DNA of 64,000 nt from Zafaria cholistanensis (lineage in GTDB: Bacteria > Actinomycetota > Actinomycetes > Actinomycetales > Micrococcaceae), in assembly GCF_008580665.1 (NCBI RefSeq), contig NZ_BKDJ01000007.1:62001-126000 (forward strand). The letters are read 5' to 3'. Under the pieces are notes generated by a model. That model saw only the letters and a program-made list of their open reading frames with translations, did no database searches and was not told the origin of the DNA. The first letter of the stretch is position 1. The number at the start of each line of letters is the position of its first letter. Made by a program: the position numbers and the translations under genes. Below are positions 1 through 7,219 of this stretch, in pieces.

Positions 1-322
1 TGGCCCGCGGAGGCCTGATGACCCATGCTCCGTCCCGGAAGGACCGCTTCAGTTCCCCAAGGATGGTGGGGGCGGCATAGCCGACGAACGGGACTCCCCG
101 GCGCGGATCGAAACTGCGGGCAGCCTTGACCAGCCCCACCCGTGCGATCTGAAGAAGGTCCTCCGGGTCGCGCCCCGGGCCGGAGAACCGGCGCGCCAGC
201 GAGTTTGCCAGGCCCAGGTACTCCAGCACCAGATTCTCCGCGTTCGTTCCGGATTCGAGGACCTCTCCGTCGTGCGTTTGGTGCCGGGCAGCCGCCTGCG
301 CGAGTTTCGGGGAAGTAGGCAT
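1..322 (-). CDS. RNA polymerase sigma factor, SigB/SigF family (partial, N-terminal part)
   Basis: Alternative sigma factor that would direct RNA polymerase to stress or developmental promoters. The gene runs off the left edge, so only about 107 residues are visible. After a short variable N-terminus the segment around residues 30-90 reads as sigma-70 region 2: LEYLGLANSLARRF, then DLLQIARVGLVKAARSFD (region 2.1-2.2, core binding) and GVPFVGYAAPTILGELKR, a hallmark of the SigB/F/G family. The start is the ATG at 322; I see no strong Shine-Dalgarno. Regions 3 and 4 and any anti-sigma partner lie outside the window. Which paralogue this is cannot be settled from the fragment. Confidence 0.85.
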   Translation of the reverse strand, partial: MPTSPKLAQAAARHQTHDGEVLESGTNAENLVLEYLGLANSLARRFSGPGRDPEDLLQIARVGLVKAARSFDPRRGVPFVGYAAPTILGELKRSFRDGAWVIRPPRA

Positions 323-728
323 GATCGTGGCTCCTTGCAGAAGGCCGGACCGGCCGGTGGTTGCTCCCTGCCGGGCGGCGGGGCGCCCCACCCGGAGCCC
401 GCCGCGGCCGTGCACCGGCGAGCCGCGGGGGGTGGGGCCGTGCCGTGGTGCCGGGAGGGCCCGGCGCCACGGCTTCAGGGACGCTCCTTCATCCCCCGGC
501 ATGGAGGGCGCAGCGCTGCATGTGCCTTTCCGCCTCCATGCCGTGGCCCAGGATGTGCCATTCACAGTGAACGCACTGGGGGCCACTGTGAATGGCACAT
601 TCCGGAGCCGTTGAAGGTGTGGCTTTCGGCAGCTCCGGGAGGCCGTGAAGGCCTTCCCATGGCCGCTGCCGCAGGATGCGCAGGCAGCCATTGGAGGCCC
701 CTTCTTTCCGAAAGGCGCCGAGGGGCTG
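323..728. other. Intergenic gap between SRPBCC gene and sigma factor
   Basis: No convincing gene. The stretch holds the 5' region of the sigma factor gene and one strong inverted repeat at 553-600, annotated separately. Nothing else recognised. Confidence 0.6.
553..600. repeat. Inverted repeat, 17-bp arms
   Basis: Arms at 553-569 (atgtgccattcacagtg) and 584-600 are perfect reverse complements with a 14-nt loop. Inside, cagtg (565-569) can also pair with cactg (574-578), giving an alternative small hairpin. No T-run follows on either strand, so a classic intrinsic terminator is unlikely; an operator, a factor-dependent terminator or a dispersed repeat are alternatives. Confidence 0.7.
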
Positions 729-1382
729 TCAGCCCACCGGACCCGTGGGATCGATGCGTCCCCTCCACGCGCCGGTCTCGGAGCCGCGCTCCTCGATGAA
801 TTCCCGGAAGCGGTTCAGGTCCCGCTTGACCTGCGCCGAGTCGAAGCCCAAGGCGGCGCCGGCCTTCTCCACGAAGGTCTCGTCGTCCCAGGTGAAGTCC
901 ACCGTCACCCGGGTCCGGCCCGCCGTCGCCCCGGTGGCGTAGGGGTCCGTGGAGCCCGCCGACTGGGTCTGCAGGTCAGCGTCCAACCCGATCGGCGAAC
1001 CGGCCATATCGTCCCCGGGCATCCCCGCCCGCGGCAGGCCGGGATCGACGCCGGGCGTCTCCTCGGCGACGCCCGGCGGCGGCGCGGTGTCGGCCCCGGA
1101 GGTCTCGGGAGCCAGGGGCTCGAACCGGACGATGCCCTCGATGGCCTTGTTGTCGATGCTTCTCCAGTGGATCAGCTGGTCCGGGACCTGTTCGATGATG
1201 CGGGTGTCGAATTCCCGCTCCACTCCGCCAACCTTGGTGACCCAGTGGTTGATGTCCGGCTCCCGCTGGACCACGCTTTCCACGCCGGTCATGAACTCCG
1301 GGAACGATTCGAACTGGGTCCACTGGTTGTAGGCGGTCCGGACGGGAACGTCGACTTCGATGCTTTCCTGTACGCGTGCCAT
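729..1382 (-). CDS. SRPBCC (START/COQ10-like) family protein
   Basis: A 217-residue protein of the SRPBCC fold, which binds hydrophobic ligands in a deep cavity; the ligand is unknown. The start MARVQESIEVDVPVRTAYNQW and the following QFESFPEFMTGVESVVQ are typical of the polyketide-cyclase/COQ10 subgroup in actinobacteria. The fold appears split: after strands ending near IVRFEPL there is a Pro/Gly/Asp-rich insertion of about 60 residues, then the fold resumes with TRVTVDFTWDDETFVEKAGAALGFD. The ATG at 1382 is preceded by ggagag at good spacing; the frame stays open upstream but lacks a better start. Next to a SigB-type gene it may belong to a stress regulon, an inference only. Confidence 0.8.
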   Translation of the reverse strand: MARVQESIEVDVPVRTAYNQWTQFESFPEFMTGVESVVQREPDINHWVTKVGGVEREFDTRIIEQVPDQLIHWRSIDNKAIEGIVRFEPLAPETSGADTAPPPGVAEETPGVDPGLPRAGMPGDDMAGSPIGLDADLQTQSAGSTDPYATGATAGRTRVTVDFTWDDETFVEKAGAALGFDSAQVKRDLNRFREFIEERGSETGAWRGRIDPTGPVG

Positions 1383-1858
1383 GGTGGTCTCTCCTGGCCG
1401 TAGGCGGACTATTTGTGCATACTTCCCCGGGATTCCCCGCCGCCGGAGCGGTTGGGGCCCGTGGGCGCGGGCGTGGCGTTCGATGCCCCACACCCTTCCT
1501 GCGCAGTCCCGGACCTCCCCGAGGATGTCCGGCACCCCCTGATCGAAAACCGTTCCCGCTGGTCCGGAACCACCCAAACGGGAGATTCGGCCAAGGCAAC
1601 GGCAAGGGGTGGGATGGCCGCCGGGACCGGCCGTCGGCGGCTGGCCCCTACCGGCTATCCGGTTCCGGGATGCGCCTCCACCGTAGGCGTGCGCCTGCTG
1701 TGATTGTCAAGGGTCGTGGGGCCGCCCTGACCGGCGAATATAGGAGGACCTCACCGCAAATGGGGCCAAAACCGGCACTAATTGGTTCCCTGGGATCGGG
1801 CGTACCGTGGATTGGAGTGCTGCCCGGCCCGGGCAGCCCCTAAACAGGGGAGAACGCC
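1383..1858. other. Divergent intergenic region
   Basis: About 475 bp between the divergent SRPBCC and DUF1540 genes. It must carry promoters for both. I find no recognisable gene, no clear SigB-type promoter (GTTT-n-GGGTA) and no strong repeat. Confidence 0.5.
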
Positions 1859-2272
1859 ATGACCGCTACGGCCAGTGTCAGCGACTGCACTGTCACCAAC
1901 TGTTCCTTCAACGACCATTCGCACTGCGGAGCCGCAGGCATCACGATCGGCGGGGGCGAGGACCATGCCTCCTGCGCTACCTTCATCGATACCGGGACCC
2001 ACGGCGGGCTGCCGAAAGTCCTTGCCACCGTGGGGGCCTGCCAGCGCAGCGAATGCGTCCACAACAACGACCTCATGTGTGGCGCGCCGGAGGTCCACGT
2101 GGGCCCGGGAGCGGACAACGCGGACTGCCTTACCTACAAGCACGGCGGCGGAGAGACCGGCGGGCAGGCCGCGGGGATGGCTGGCGGAGGCAACAGCGAG
2201 CTGGCCGGCGCGCACGTTCCCGAGGAAACCGGCGGGCTGGCTGGCGGGCCGGTGGGCGAACCAACGGACTGA
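1859..2272 (+). CDS. DUF1540 Cys-rich protein, two repeats
   Basis: A 137-residue soluble protein with two DUF1540 units, a short Cys-rich module thought to bind metal. Unit one reads DCTVTNCSFNDHSHCGAAGITIG...CATF (about residues 9-43); unit two reads ACQRSECVHNNDLMCGAPEVHVG...CLTY (about 60-92). Each carries four cysteines in the same spacing plus His residues. The C-terminal 40 residues are Gly-rich and look disordered. The ATG at 1859 follows aggggagaacgcc, a good ribosome site. The role is unknown; DUF1540 proteins are often stress- or spore-associated. Confidence 0.8.
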   Translation: MTATASVSDCTVTNCSFNDHSHCGAAGITIGGGEDHASCATFIDTGTHGGLPKVLATVGACQRSECVHNNDLMCGAPEVHVGPGADNADCLTYKHGGGETGGQAAGMAGGGNSELAGAHVPEETGGLAGGPVGEPTD

Positions 2273-2443
2273 CCAGCCAGCAGGCTCCCGGACCGGTCAC
2301 CTGCCTGGCCGGCCGGACCGTTCCGTCATCGGTGGGACGCCGTGCACGGAGAGCAGGCCGCCTGCGGCCTGCTAACACGCCGGCTGCGGGGCGTTTCGGC
2401 GAAGGGGCGGGTGGCCGCCGCCTTCGCCGAAACCCCGGGAGGC

Positions 2444-3235
2444 CTAGAGCTCGAAACCGCCGAACCCGTCGAAGAGCCCGCCAGCCTCCTCCGCCATGCC
2501 GGTGCCCTCGCCCAGCAGGTCGCCGCCGGCGCCCATCAGGTCCTCCCCGGCCCCGGCCAGGCTTTCACCTACTCCGGAGAATCCTTCCAGGAGGGGGCCG
2601 GCGATCGCGGTGCCAATGAATGCCCCGGCGACACCTGCGAGCAGCCCACCGGCCATGCCCGCCGCCAGGCCGCCCGCGGCTCCGGCTCCCACGGCGCGCC
2701 CGGTCCCGGAAGACCGGGACAGCAGGTTCGGCATGAACCCCGGCCGGCTGACCTCCGCGCGGGTGGCGGCGCGCGCGAGGTCGAACGGTTCGGCGCTGCG
2801 CGGACGTTCCGCCGGCGGCAACCCCTCGGAGAGCTCCTGTTGGAGGAGTGCGCGCTGCTGCGGGGTCAACCGGGCGAACGCCTCGGCATGGGCCCGCTCC
2901 ATGTCCTGCGGAGGGGCCGTCTGCAGCATGTAGCGGTACTTCGCGATGGCTGCGCGGTCCTCCGCAGAGGCCTGCGGGCTCCCCGGGGCAGCCGGCGGCT
3001 GACCGGGCCCCCGGTGTTGGCCCGGCTGCTGCCCGGGGTAGTGGGAAGCGCTGCCGTAGGGCGGATTGTCATGCTGCGTATTCCCGTAGGGGGCACCACC
3101 CTGCTGCGGAGCGCCGTACTGGCTGTTTCCATAGTGTCCCTGCCCACCCGTATGGGTGGGCTTCTGCTGGCTCATCTGGTGACGCAGGTATTCGCCCGCC
3201 ATCTTTTGGCCCTTTTGGATCAACTTGTCGAACAT
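2444..3235 (-). CDS. Gly/Pro/Gln-rich protein with hydrophobic glycine-zipper segment
   Basis: Not recognised as a named family. The roughly 263-residue product begins MFDKLIQKGQKMAGEYLRHQM, continues with a low-complexity Gln/Gly/Pro/Tyr tract (residues 25-90), a charged helical part (about 95-145, KYRYMLQTAPPQDMERAHAEAFARLTPQQ), then a Gly/Ala-rich hydrophobic stretch around 175-215 (GAGAAGGLAAGMAGGLLAGVAGAFIGTAIAG) resembling a glycine zipper, and an acidic Gly-rich tail. The helical part resembles proteins labelled DUF2076 or 'cation-transporting ATPase-like', but I cannot confirm that. GTG at 3241 has better spacing from aaggag than the ATG at 3235, so the start may be two codons earlier. 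Divergent from the DUF456 gene. Confidence 0.65.
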   Translation of the reverse strand: MFDKLIQKGQKMAGEYLRHQMSQQKPTHTGGQGHYGNSQYGAPQQGGAPYGNTQHDNPPYGSASHYPGQQPGQHRGPGQPPAAPGSPQASAEDRAAIAKYRYMLQTAPPQDMERAHAEAFARLTPQQRALLQQELSEGLPPAERPRSAEPFDLARAATRAEVSRPGFMPNLLSRSSGTGRAVGAGAAGGLAAGMAGGLLAGVAGAFIGTAIAGPLLEGFSGVGESLAGAGEDLMGAGGDLLGEGTGMAEEAGGLFDGFGGFEL

Positions 3236-3285
3236 GCCCACGGTGTGCTCCTTGCGTTGGATTCCGGTTCCTCCCACCGTACAAC

Positions 3286-3320
3286 CGCCGGGTGCGGGGT
3301 TGAGTTCCCCGCACCCGGCG
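3286..3320. promoter_or_regulatory. Perfect 14-bp inverted repeat in divergent promoter region
   Basis: Arms 3286-3299 (cgccgggtgcgggg) and 3307-3320 are exact reverse complements with a 7-nt spacer. The repeat ends 12 bp before a putative -10 hexamer (CAGACT, 3332-3337) of the rightward gene, so it overlaps the likely -35 region and faces the leftward gene's promoter. Position suggests an operator shared by both genes; an RNA hairpin is the alternative. Confidence 0.5.
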
Positions 3321-3343
3321 ATACGGACTGGCAGACTGGTGCC

Positions 3344-3844
3344 ATGGACACCCAAATCGTTGTGACGGTCATTGCGGGAGTGCTGTTGGCGGTCGCCGCC
3401 CTGGGCACCGTGTTCCCCGTGCTGCCCGGAAGCCTCCTTACGGTCGGCACCTTGCTGGCATGGTCCTGGATCTTGGGAAGCACCGCATCGTGGACGATGG
3501 GCGTGATCGGCATCGCAGTGGCCCTCGTCGGGTGGACGGCCTCCACCGTGCTGACCGGGCGCAATCTGAAGCAGCAGCAGATCCCCAAGGGCTCAACGCT
3601 CGTGGCGCTGCTGGCCGCGATCGTCGGGATGTTCGTGATCCCGGTGGTGGGCCTGTTCGTCGGCTTTGGAGTGGGATTGTTGGGGTCCGAATTCGCACGG
3701 CGGCGAAACTTCCCGGAGGCACTGCGGGCCAGCGGTTCGGCCCTGAAGGCCGCGGGCACCGGCATCCTTGTCGAGTTCGGCTGCGCCGCGATGGCCGCCT
3801 CCCTGTGGGTGGTCGGCGTCGTGTGGCACTTCGGCACCCGCTAG
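3344..3844 (+). CDS. DUF456 family integral membrane protein
   Basis: A 166-residue membrane protein of the DUF456 family, function unknown. Hydrophobic segments are visible at about residues 5-25 (VVTVIAGVLLAVAALGTVFPVLPGS), 28-45, 48-66, 84-115 and 142-162. The family signature around FPVLPG and the Gly-rich VGLFVGFGVGLLGSEFARR are present. The ATG at 3344 has no Shine-Dalgarno but sits 6 nt after CAGACT (3332-3337), a plausible -10 box, so the mRNA may be leaderless. It is divergent from the Gly-rich gene and shares the inverted repeat at 3286-3320. Confidence 0.85.
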   Translation: MDTQIVVTVIAGVLLAVAALGTVFPVLPGSLLTVGTLLAWSWILGSTASWTMGVIGIAVALVGWTASTVLTGRNLKQQQIPKGSTLVALLAAIVGMFVIPVVGLFVGFGVGLLGSEFARRRNFPEALRASGSALKAAGTGILVEFGCAAMAASLWVVGVVWHFGTR

Positions 3845-3893
3845 CTGAGTACAGCCAGCGCCCATCGGCCGCCTGCCCAACCGGCCCGGGCGG

Positions 3894-4364
3894 CTACTCC
3901 TCGAGCAGGCCCGTGGTGCGGTACGGGATGACCTCACGCAGGAACATGGAGGTGGAAGTGCGCTTGATGCCAGGGCAGAGGCGGATGACTTCGCTGACCC
4001 GGTAGAGGTCGTCCGGGTCCTTCGCCGCAACGCGGATCAGCAGGTCGGTGTCCCCGGCCGGAGCAACGCAGTCAAGTACCTCGGGAATCTCCCGCAGCGC
4101 CGCGATGGCCTCATTAAGCAGGGACTGGTCCACCTCGGCGCTGACGGCGGCGGAGACCCCGCGGCCCAGGGCGGCCGGGCTGACGCGGATGCTGTTGGGC
4201 CGCAGGGCCCCGGAGGCGGCAAGCTTCTCCAGCCGGGCCTGGACGGTGCCGCGGGCAAGCCCCAGGATTTGGGCCAGCATCATGACTGGGATTCTCGGAT
4301 CCGGGTCCATGGCCAGCAGGATCCGCTTATCCGTCTCGTCGAGCTGGTGGATCTCGGGGGTCAT
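3894..4364 (-). CDS. Lrp/AsnC family transcriptional regulator
   Basis: A 156-residue feast/famine regulator. An N-terminal winged HTH is clear (LDETDKRILLAMDPDPRIPVMMLAQILGLARGTVQARLEKLAASGAL), followed by the RAM (regulation of amino-acid metabolism) domain from about residue 65, containing VLDCVAPAGDTDLLIRVAAKDPDDLYRV. Such proteins form dimers and octamers and sense amino acids. The ATG at 4364 follows caggagccttccc, a good ribosome site. No target gene is divergent within the window, so the regulon cannot be guessed beyond possible autoregulation. Confidence 0.9.
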   Translation of the reverse strand: MTPEIHQLDETDKRILLAMDPDPRIPVMMLAQILGLARGTVQARLEKLAASGALRPNSIRVSPAALGRGVSAAVSAEVDQSLLNEAIAALREIPEVLDCVAPAGDTDLLIRVAAKDPDDLYRVSEVIRLCPGIKRTSTSMFLREVIPYRTTGLLEE

Positions 4365-4602
4365 GGGAAGGCTCCTGAAAGTAGCTGGCACGGCCCGCCA
4401 AGGTCCGCTGCGGGCGGCCGGGACGGGAGGGGTGAACGCGCCCCAAACGCTTCCCCCAACGGAACAAGACTAGTCAAAATGCCCAACCGAACCCAACCGT
4501 GTTGCGCGGTATGTGCGGGGCGGGATGCGGCTCCGGCGCAGGCTTTTCCACAGTCCGGGGGAGGGAGTGGAAAGCGGTGGGGCGGCGCGCTACTTTCGTT
4601 GC

Positions 4603-4809
4603 ATGAGATTCATGCGTCTGGAAGACGTGGCCGAGGAGCTGAATGTAAACATGCCCCAGGTCCGTTCGCTGGTGCGCAGCGGGGAACTTCCGGCAATCCA
4701 GATCGGCGGGCGCGGCGTGTGGCGCGTCGAGCGCACGGAACTGGAGGCCTACATCCAACGCCAATATGCGGCCGCCCGGGAGAACGCCAGCCAGCACGAA
4801 ACGCTGTAG
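4603..4809 (+). CDS. Small HTH DNA-binding protein, BldC/excisionase-like
   Basis: A 68-residue protein with a single MerR-like winged HTH of the excisionase/BldC type: MRLEDVAEELNVNMPQVRSLVRSGELPAIQIGGRGVWRVERTELEAYIQR. The RSGELPAIQIGG.G.WRV wing is typical of BldC relatives in actinobacteria, which bind DNA cooperatively at direct repeats. The ATG at 4603 has no ribosome site but lies exactly 6 nt after TACTTT (4591-4596), so a leaderless transcript is likely. A second ATG at 4612 is possible. No integrase is visible nearby, so a phage excisionase role is less likely. Confidence 0.8.
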   Translation: MRFMRLEDVAEELNVNMPQVRSLVRSGELPAIQIGGRGVWRVERTELEAYIQRQYAAARENASQHETL

Positions 4810-4819
4810 GCGCGCCGTT

Positions 4820-4849
4820 TTGGCCGGAATGCGCCGGAGGCGTTATCCT
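4820..4849 (+). promoter_or_regulatory. Putative promoter of tRNA-Ala(CGC)
   Basis: TTGGCC (4820-4825) and TATCCT (4844-4849) are separated by 18 bp and end 34 bp before the tRNA, a plausible sigma-A type promoter. The -35 box overlaps DNA just after the BldC-like gene. Confidence 0.45.
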
Positions 4850-4883
4850 TACAGGGTTGCAATTCCGCATGGAACTGCGGCGC

Positions 4884-4956
4884 GGGGCTTTAGCTCAGTT
4901 GGTAGAGCGTTTCGTTCGCAATGAAAAGGTCAGGGGTTCGATTCCCCTAAGCTCCA
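4884..4956 (+). tRNA. tRNA-Ala (anticodon CGC)
   Basis: Seventy-three nucleotides folding into a complete cloverleaf. The acceptor stem pairs GGGGCTT with AAGCTCC, followed by discriminator A. The D arm is AGCTC..GAGC, the anticodon loop TTCGCAA gives anticodon CGC, and the T arm is AGGGG-TTCGATT-CCCCT. The 3' CCA is not encoded. It reads GCG alanine codons, common in this GC-rich DNA. Confidence 0.95.
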
Positions 4957-6108
4957 CAGTTTGCAGGGATTTTAGGCCGGGCTCCGGCCCGAAAAGCACA
5001 CTTTCGACACGCCTTGCCCGTTTTGCCCCATCTGGGCACTGCCCGCTGAGTACCATGCGGCCAGAATAACGGGCTCCAGGCCGGGCAGCGCTGAGATGCT
5101 GGCGCGCTGGCCCTAGCCTATGACCGACTTCGCGCAATACGGCTTGTGCCCGCAACATGGGTGGCTTCACTCCGGGCGTCGCTTAGATGCATGGCGAGCA
5201 ACCCGGAGGATCTGGCCGGTCAGAAATCGGTGTCCCGGGCCAAGATCGAAGAAGCGATCGGGGTAGCCTTTGGCTGACCCCATTAACGCCGCATGCATCC
5301 GGCGCCCGGGAGACGCTTAAGCGGACGGACCTCAATCTCGCGGTGAGGATTCTCTCCTGCCGCCGGGCACTTGCAGTTGACCGGCGGCGCTCCAGAGAGC
5401 GGTCCACCGTGCTGCGGATGATGCCCAGTAGCTTGCCGATCTTCAAGCTCATGAGGTGGGTGTCGCATCTGCCGCCTATAAAATTGATTCTCGTATATGC
5501 GGCGACAATCGACGTCCCCACACCGCGGAATTCCGCGGGACCGGGACGACGCTCATCGCCCCAGAAAATGTCGCGCTGGACGATCGGCTACTGGGACGGC
5601 CGGCGGGCCAGCTGGGTTGACGACGCCCTGCCAGGCTCCCGCGGCAAGCAGACTTCATCGCCCCGAGCATGAACCCGGGGCGGGGTGCGGACATGGACCT
5701 AGGCAAACGGTCCCCGCCGGCGTTACGAAGGTGTCCTCCAACCTACCTTCATGACACGGGGCGGTTTCAAAGGGTCCTTGCAAGACATAGCGGGACCGGG
5801 AGTGGAGCTCGTGAGAATCCCCAGTGTGAAGACCTCGACTCCGTTTGGAATCGGGGTCCTCGTTGGGTCACACCAGATTTTGGGCCTCCTGCGCCCTTTG
5901 GCCTGATTTTTAGGGTACGACGCCGGCTCGGCCTGGACTGCGTTCGTCGGGATAACCCAGGCAGGTACCGGCAAACTCGCAGCCGGTTTCGCGGACGGCG
6001 CTGTTGAGTCCGGGCGGGCGTGCGCTCGAATCCGGTGGAGCCGCGTACTTCTGCCCCTTCGCTGTTCCCTTTTCGTCCTTTCGGGACGTACGCAACCGGC
6101 GCGTTAAC
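4957..6108. other. Gene-poor segment after tRNA-Ala
   Basis: More than 1.1 kb without a convincing gene, on either strand. Candidate short frames include 5191-5277 (+, 28 codons, MASNPEDLAGQ...) and 5751-5906 (+, 51 codons, MTRGGFKGSL...). Past the TGA of the latter the same frame reads on as GYDAGSAWTAFVGITQAGTG, which looks protein-like but has no start. On the minus strand near 5390-5450 a string KIGKLLGIIRSTVDRSLERRR resembles an HTH. Base composition looks less GC-biased than the flanks. It may be a decayed insertion beside a tRNA; nothing proves it. Confidence 0.4.
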
Positions 6109-6144
6109 GGATAAGGGAGCAGTCCATGGACTGCTCCCTTATCC
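6109..6144 (-). terminator. 36-bp perfect palindrome, probable terminator of the NlpC/P60 gene
   Basis: 6109-6126 and 6127-6144 are exact reverse complements (ggataagggagcagtcca on the left), about 60 bp past the stop of the minus-strand NlpC/P60 gene. In RNA this gives a 16-bp stem with a 4-nt loop. No long U-tract follows, so termination efficiency is uncertain. Confidence 0.55.
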
Positions 6145-6148
6145 TGCG

Positions 6149-6174
6149 CCTGAAGGACGTTCGCTTCCTTCAGG
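6149..6174 (-). terminator. Second hairpin downstream of NlpC/P60 gene
   Basis: cctgaagga (6149-6157) pairs perfectly with tccttcagg (6166-6174) around an 8-nt loop. It lies between the NlpC/P60 stop and the 36-bp palindrome, forming a tandem hairpin pair. Confidence 0.45.
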
Positions 6175-6204
6175 GCACGTTTATTGGCGGCCGGGGCCGG
6201 GTTG

Positions 6205-7023
6205 CTACTTCTTCAGGGTGTAGTAGGCCATCAGCGGGCCGTAAGGGCTGTCGGCCTCGCGGATGACGGTTCCCACCGAGGGGTTCTGGGCGCCGATGAT
6301 CTTGCCGTCGCCGATGTAGATGCCCACGTGGCCTCCGCCGTTCTGGTAGACCAGGTCACCCAGCTGGGGAGTGGAGGTTTGAACGAACTTGCCGCTGGTG
6401 CGGATTGCGGTCGTATTGTGGGGGAGGCTGATGCCGGCCTTGCCGTAGATGTACTGGACGAAGCCGGAGCAATCCCAGCCAGAGGGAGTGCTGCCGCCCC
6501 AAACGTAGGGCGAACCCTTGAAGCTCAACGCCATGCTGGCGATCCGGCTGCCGAGAGCGGTGCTGGCACTGACGGTGGGCGTGGCCGCCTTGGCCTTCGT
6601 GGCCGCGGGCTTGGCTGCCGTGGTGGCCTGCCCGGCGCGGGTGGCGCTGGTCATGGCGGCACCGCGCGCATCGTCGGTGGAAGTCGCGGCAACGGCGGCG
6701 ACGACCGGCTCGGGAGCCGGCTTGGACTTCAGGGCGACCCGGTCGATCTCGAACTTCTTGACGGCGGCGGCGGGGACGGCCACCGCCTGGACCGCGACGC
6801 GCTCGGCGGCGAGGCCATCGGCCGGGAGGGCGGTCTCGCCGACGGCCGGGTTGGCCTGGGCGGGAACGCCCAGGGTGAGCACGAGGCCGGAAGCGGCGGC
6901 AACGACGGCGGCCTGACGGCCAACGGAGCCGGCGTTGGAGGCGACTGCCTTCGAGATCATCTCGAGCGGGCTGGTGTGGACGGGCGTCGCGCGGCGGCGA
7001 CCCCGGGGCTTGTGCGTGGACAC
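6205..7023 (-). CDS. Secreted NlpC/P60 family cell-wall peptidase
   Basis: A 272-residue peptidoglycan hydrolase that would cleave stem peptides outside the cell. It has a long basic N-terminus (KPRGRRR), a signal-peptide-like segment at about residues 30-55 (QAAVVAAASGLVLTLGVPAQA), an Ala/Lys/Thr-rich linker (about 60-150), and a C-terminal NlpC/P60 domain: GSPYVWGGSTPSGWDCSGFVQYIYG with catalytic Cys185, then GDLVYQNGGGHVGIYIGDG carrying the catalytic His. The GTG at 7023, after ggagaggtccaatcatc, gives VSTHKPRGRRR, as I recall for related Micrococcaceae proteins. Expression is probably controlled by the c-di-AMP riboswitch directly upstream. Tandem hairpins follow the gene. Confidence 0.92.
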   Translation of the reverse strand: MSTHKPRGRRRATPVHTSPLEMISKAVASNAGSVGRQAAVVAAASGLVLTLGVPAQANPAVGETALPADGLAAERVAVQAVAVPAAAVKKFEIDRVALKSKPAPEPVVAAVAATSTDDARGAAMTSATRAGQATTAAKPAATKAKAATPTVSASTALGSRIASMALSFKGSPYVWGGSTPSGWDCSGFVQYIYGKAGISLPHNTTAIRTSGKFVQTSTPQLGDLVYQNGGGHVGIYIGDGKIIGAQNPSVGTVIREADSPYGPLMAYYTLKK

Positions 7024-7044
7024 GATGATTGGACCTCTCCCAAT

Positions 7045-7219
7045 GCCTGCGAGGTGAGCTGTCGGATTCGGGTGGGAGCCACCCGGCGCCTCGGACCGGA
7101 TAGCTGGCTCAAGGCACTTAACCCCAAGGGTCCGCATGGACCCGAAATGTGGTTCCCCCGCCACTGCCCGGCGGCTTATGCAAAGGGACCCCGGGCGGTG
7201 GCAGTGTTCGGCAGTCCGC
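7045..7219 (-). promoter_or_regulatory. ydaO/yuaA-type cyclic di-AMP riboswitch
   Basis: The leader RNA of the NlpC/P60 gene carries conserved blocks of the ydaO family in order: a GC-rich P1-like stem (GCCACCGCCCGGG / CCGGGCAGTGGC), GGGGGAACC, GGGGTTAAG, then ACCCGAATCCGACAGCTCACCTCGCAGGC near its 3' end, a close match to the family's terminal core. In actinobacteria this class represses cell-wall hydrolase genes when c-di-AMP is high. A possible promoter lies upstream on the same strand (TTGTGA at 7291-7286, TAGGTT at 7266-7261), and a 16-bp palindrome (7230-7245) sits between promoter and aptamer. The exact ends are approximate. Confidence 0.85.

Noticed and set aside
4603-4809. Phage excisionase reading of the small HTH gene
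   Set aside because: No integrase, attachment-site duplication or phage gene lies nearby, and the sequence fits the chromosomal BldC-like regulators better.
4895-5170. Minus-strand frame containing RGIEPLTFSLRTKRS
   Set aside because: It is the antisense reading of the tRNA-Ala gene, a common artefact in protein databases, not a gene. The same holds for GFEPLTFCMPCRRATN across the tRNA at 15303.
5183-5521. HTH-like string KIGKLLGIIRSTVDRSLERRR suggesting a transposase remnant
   Set aside because: Only about 20 residues resemble an HTH; no catalytic residues, terminal inverted repeats or target duplication are visible, so I do not call an insertion sequence.
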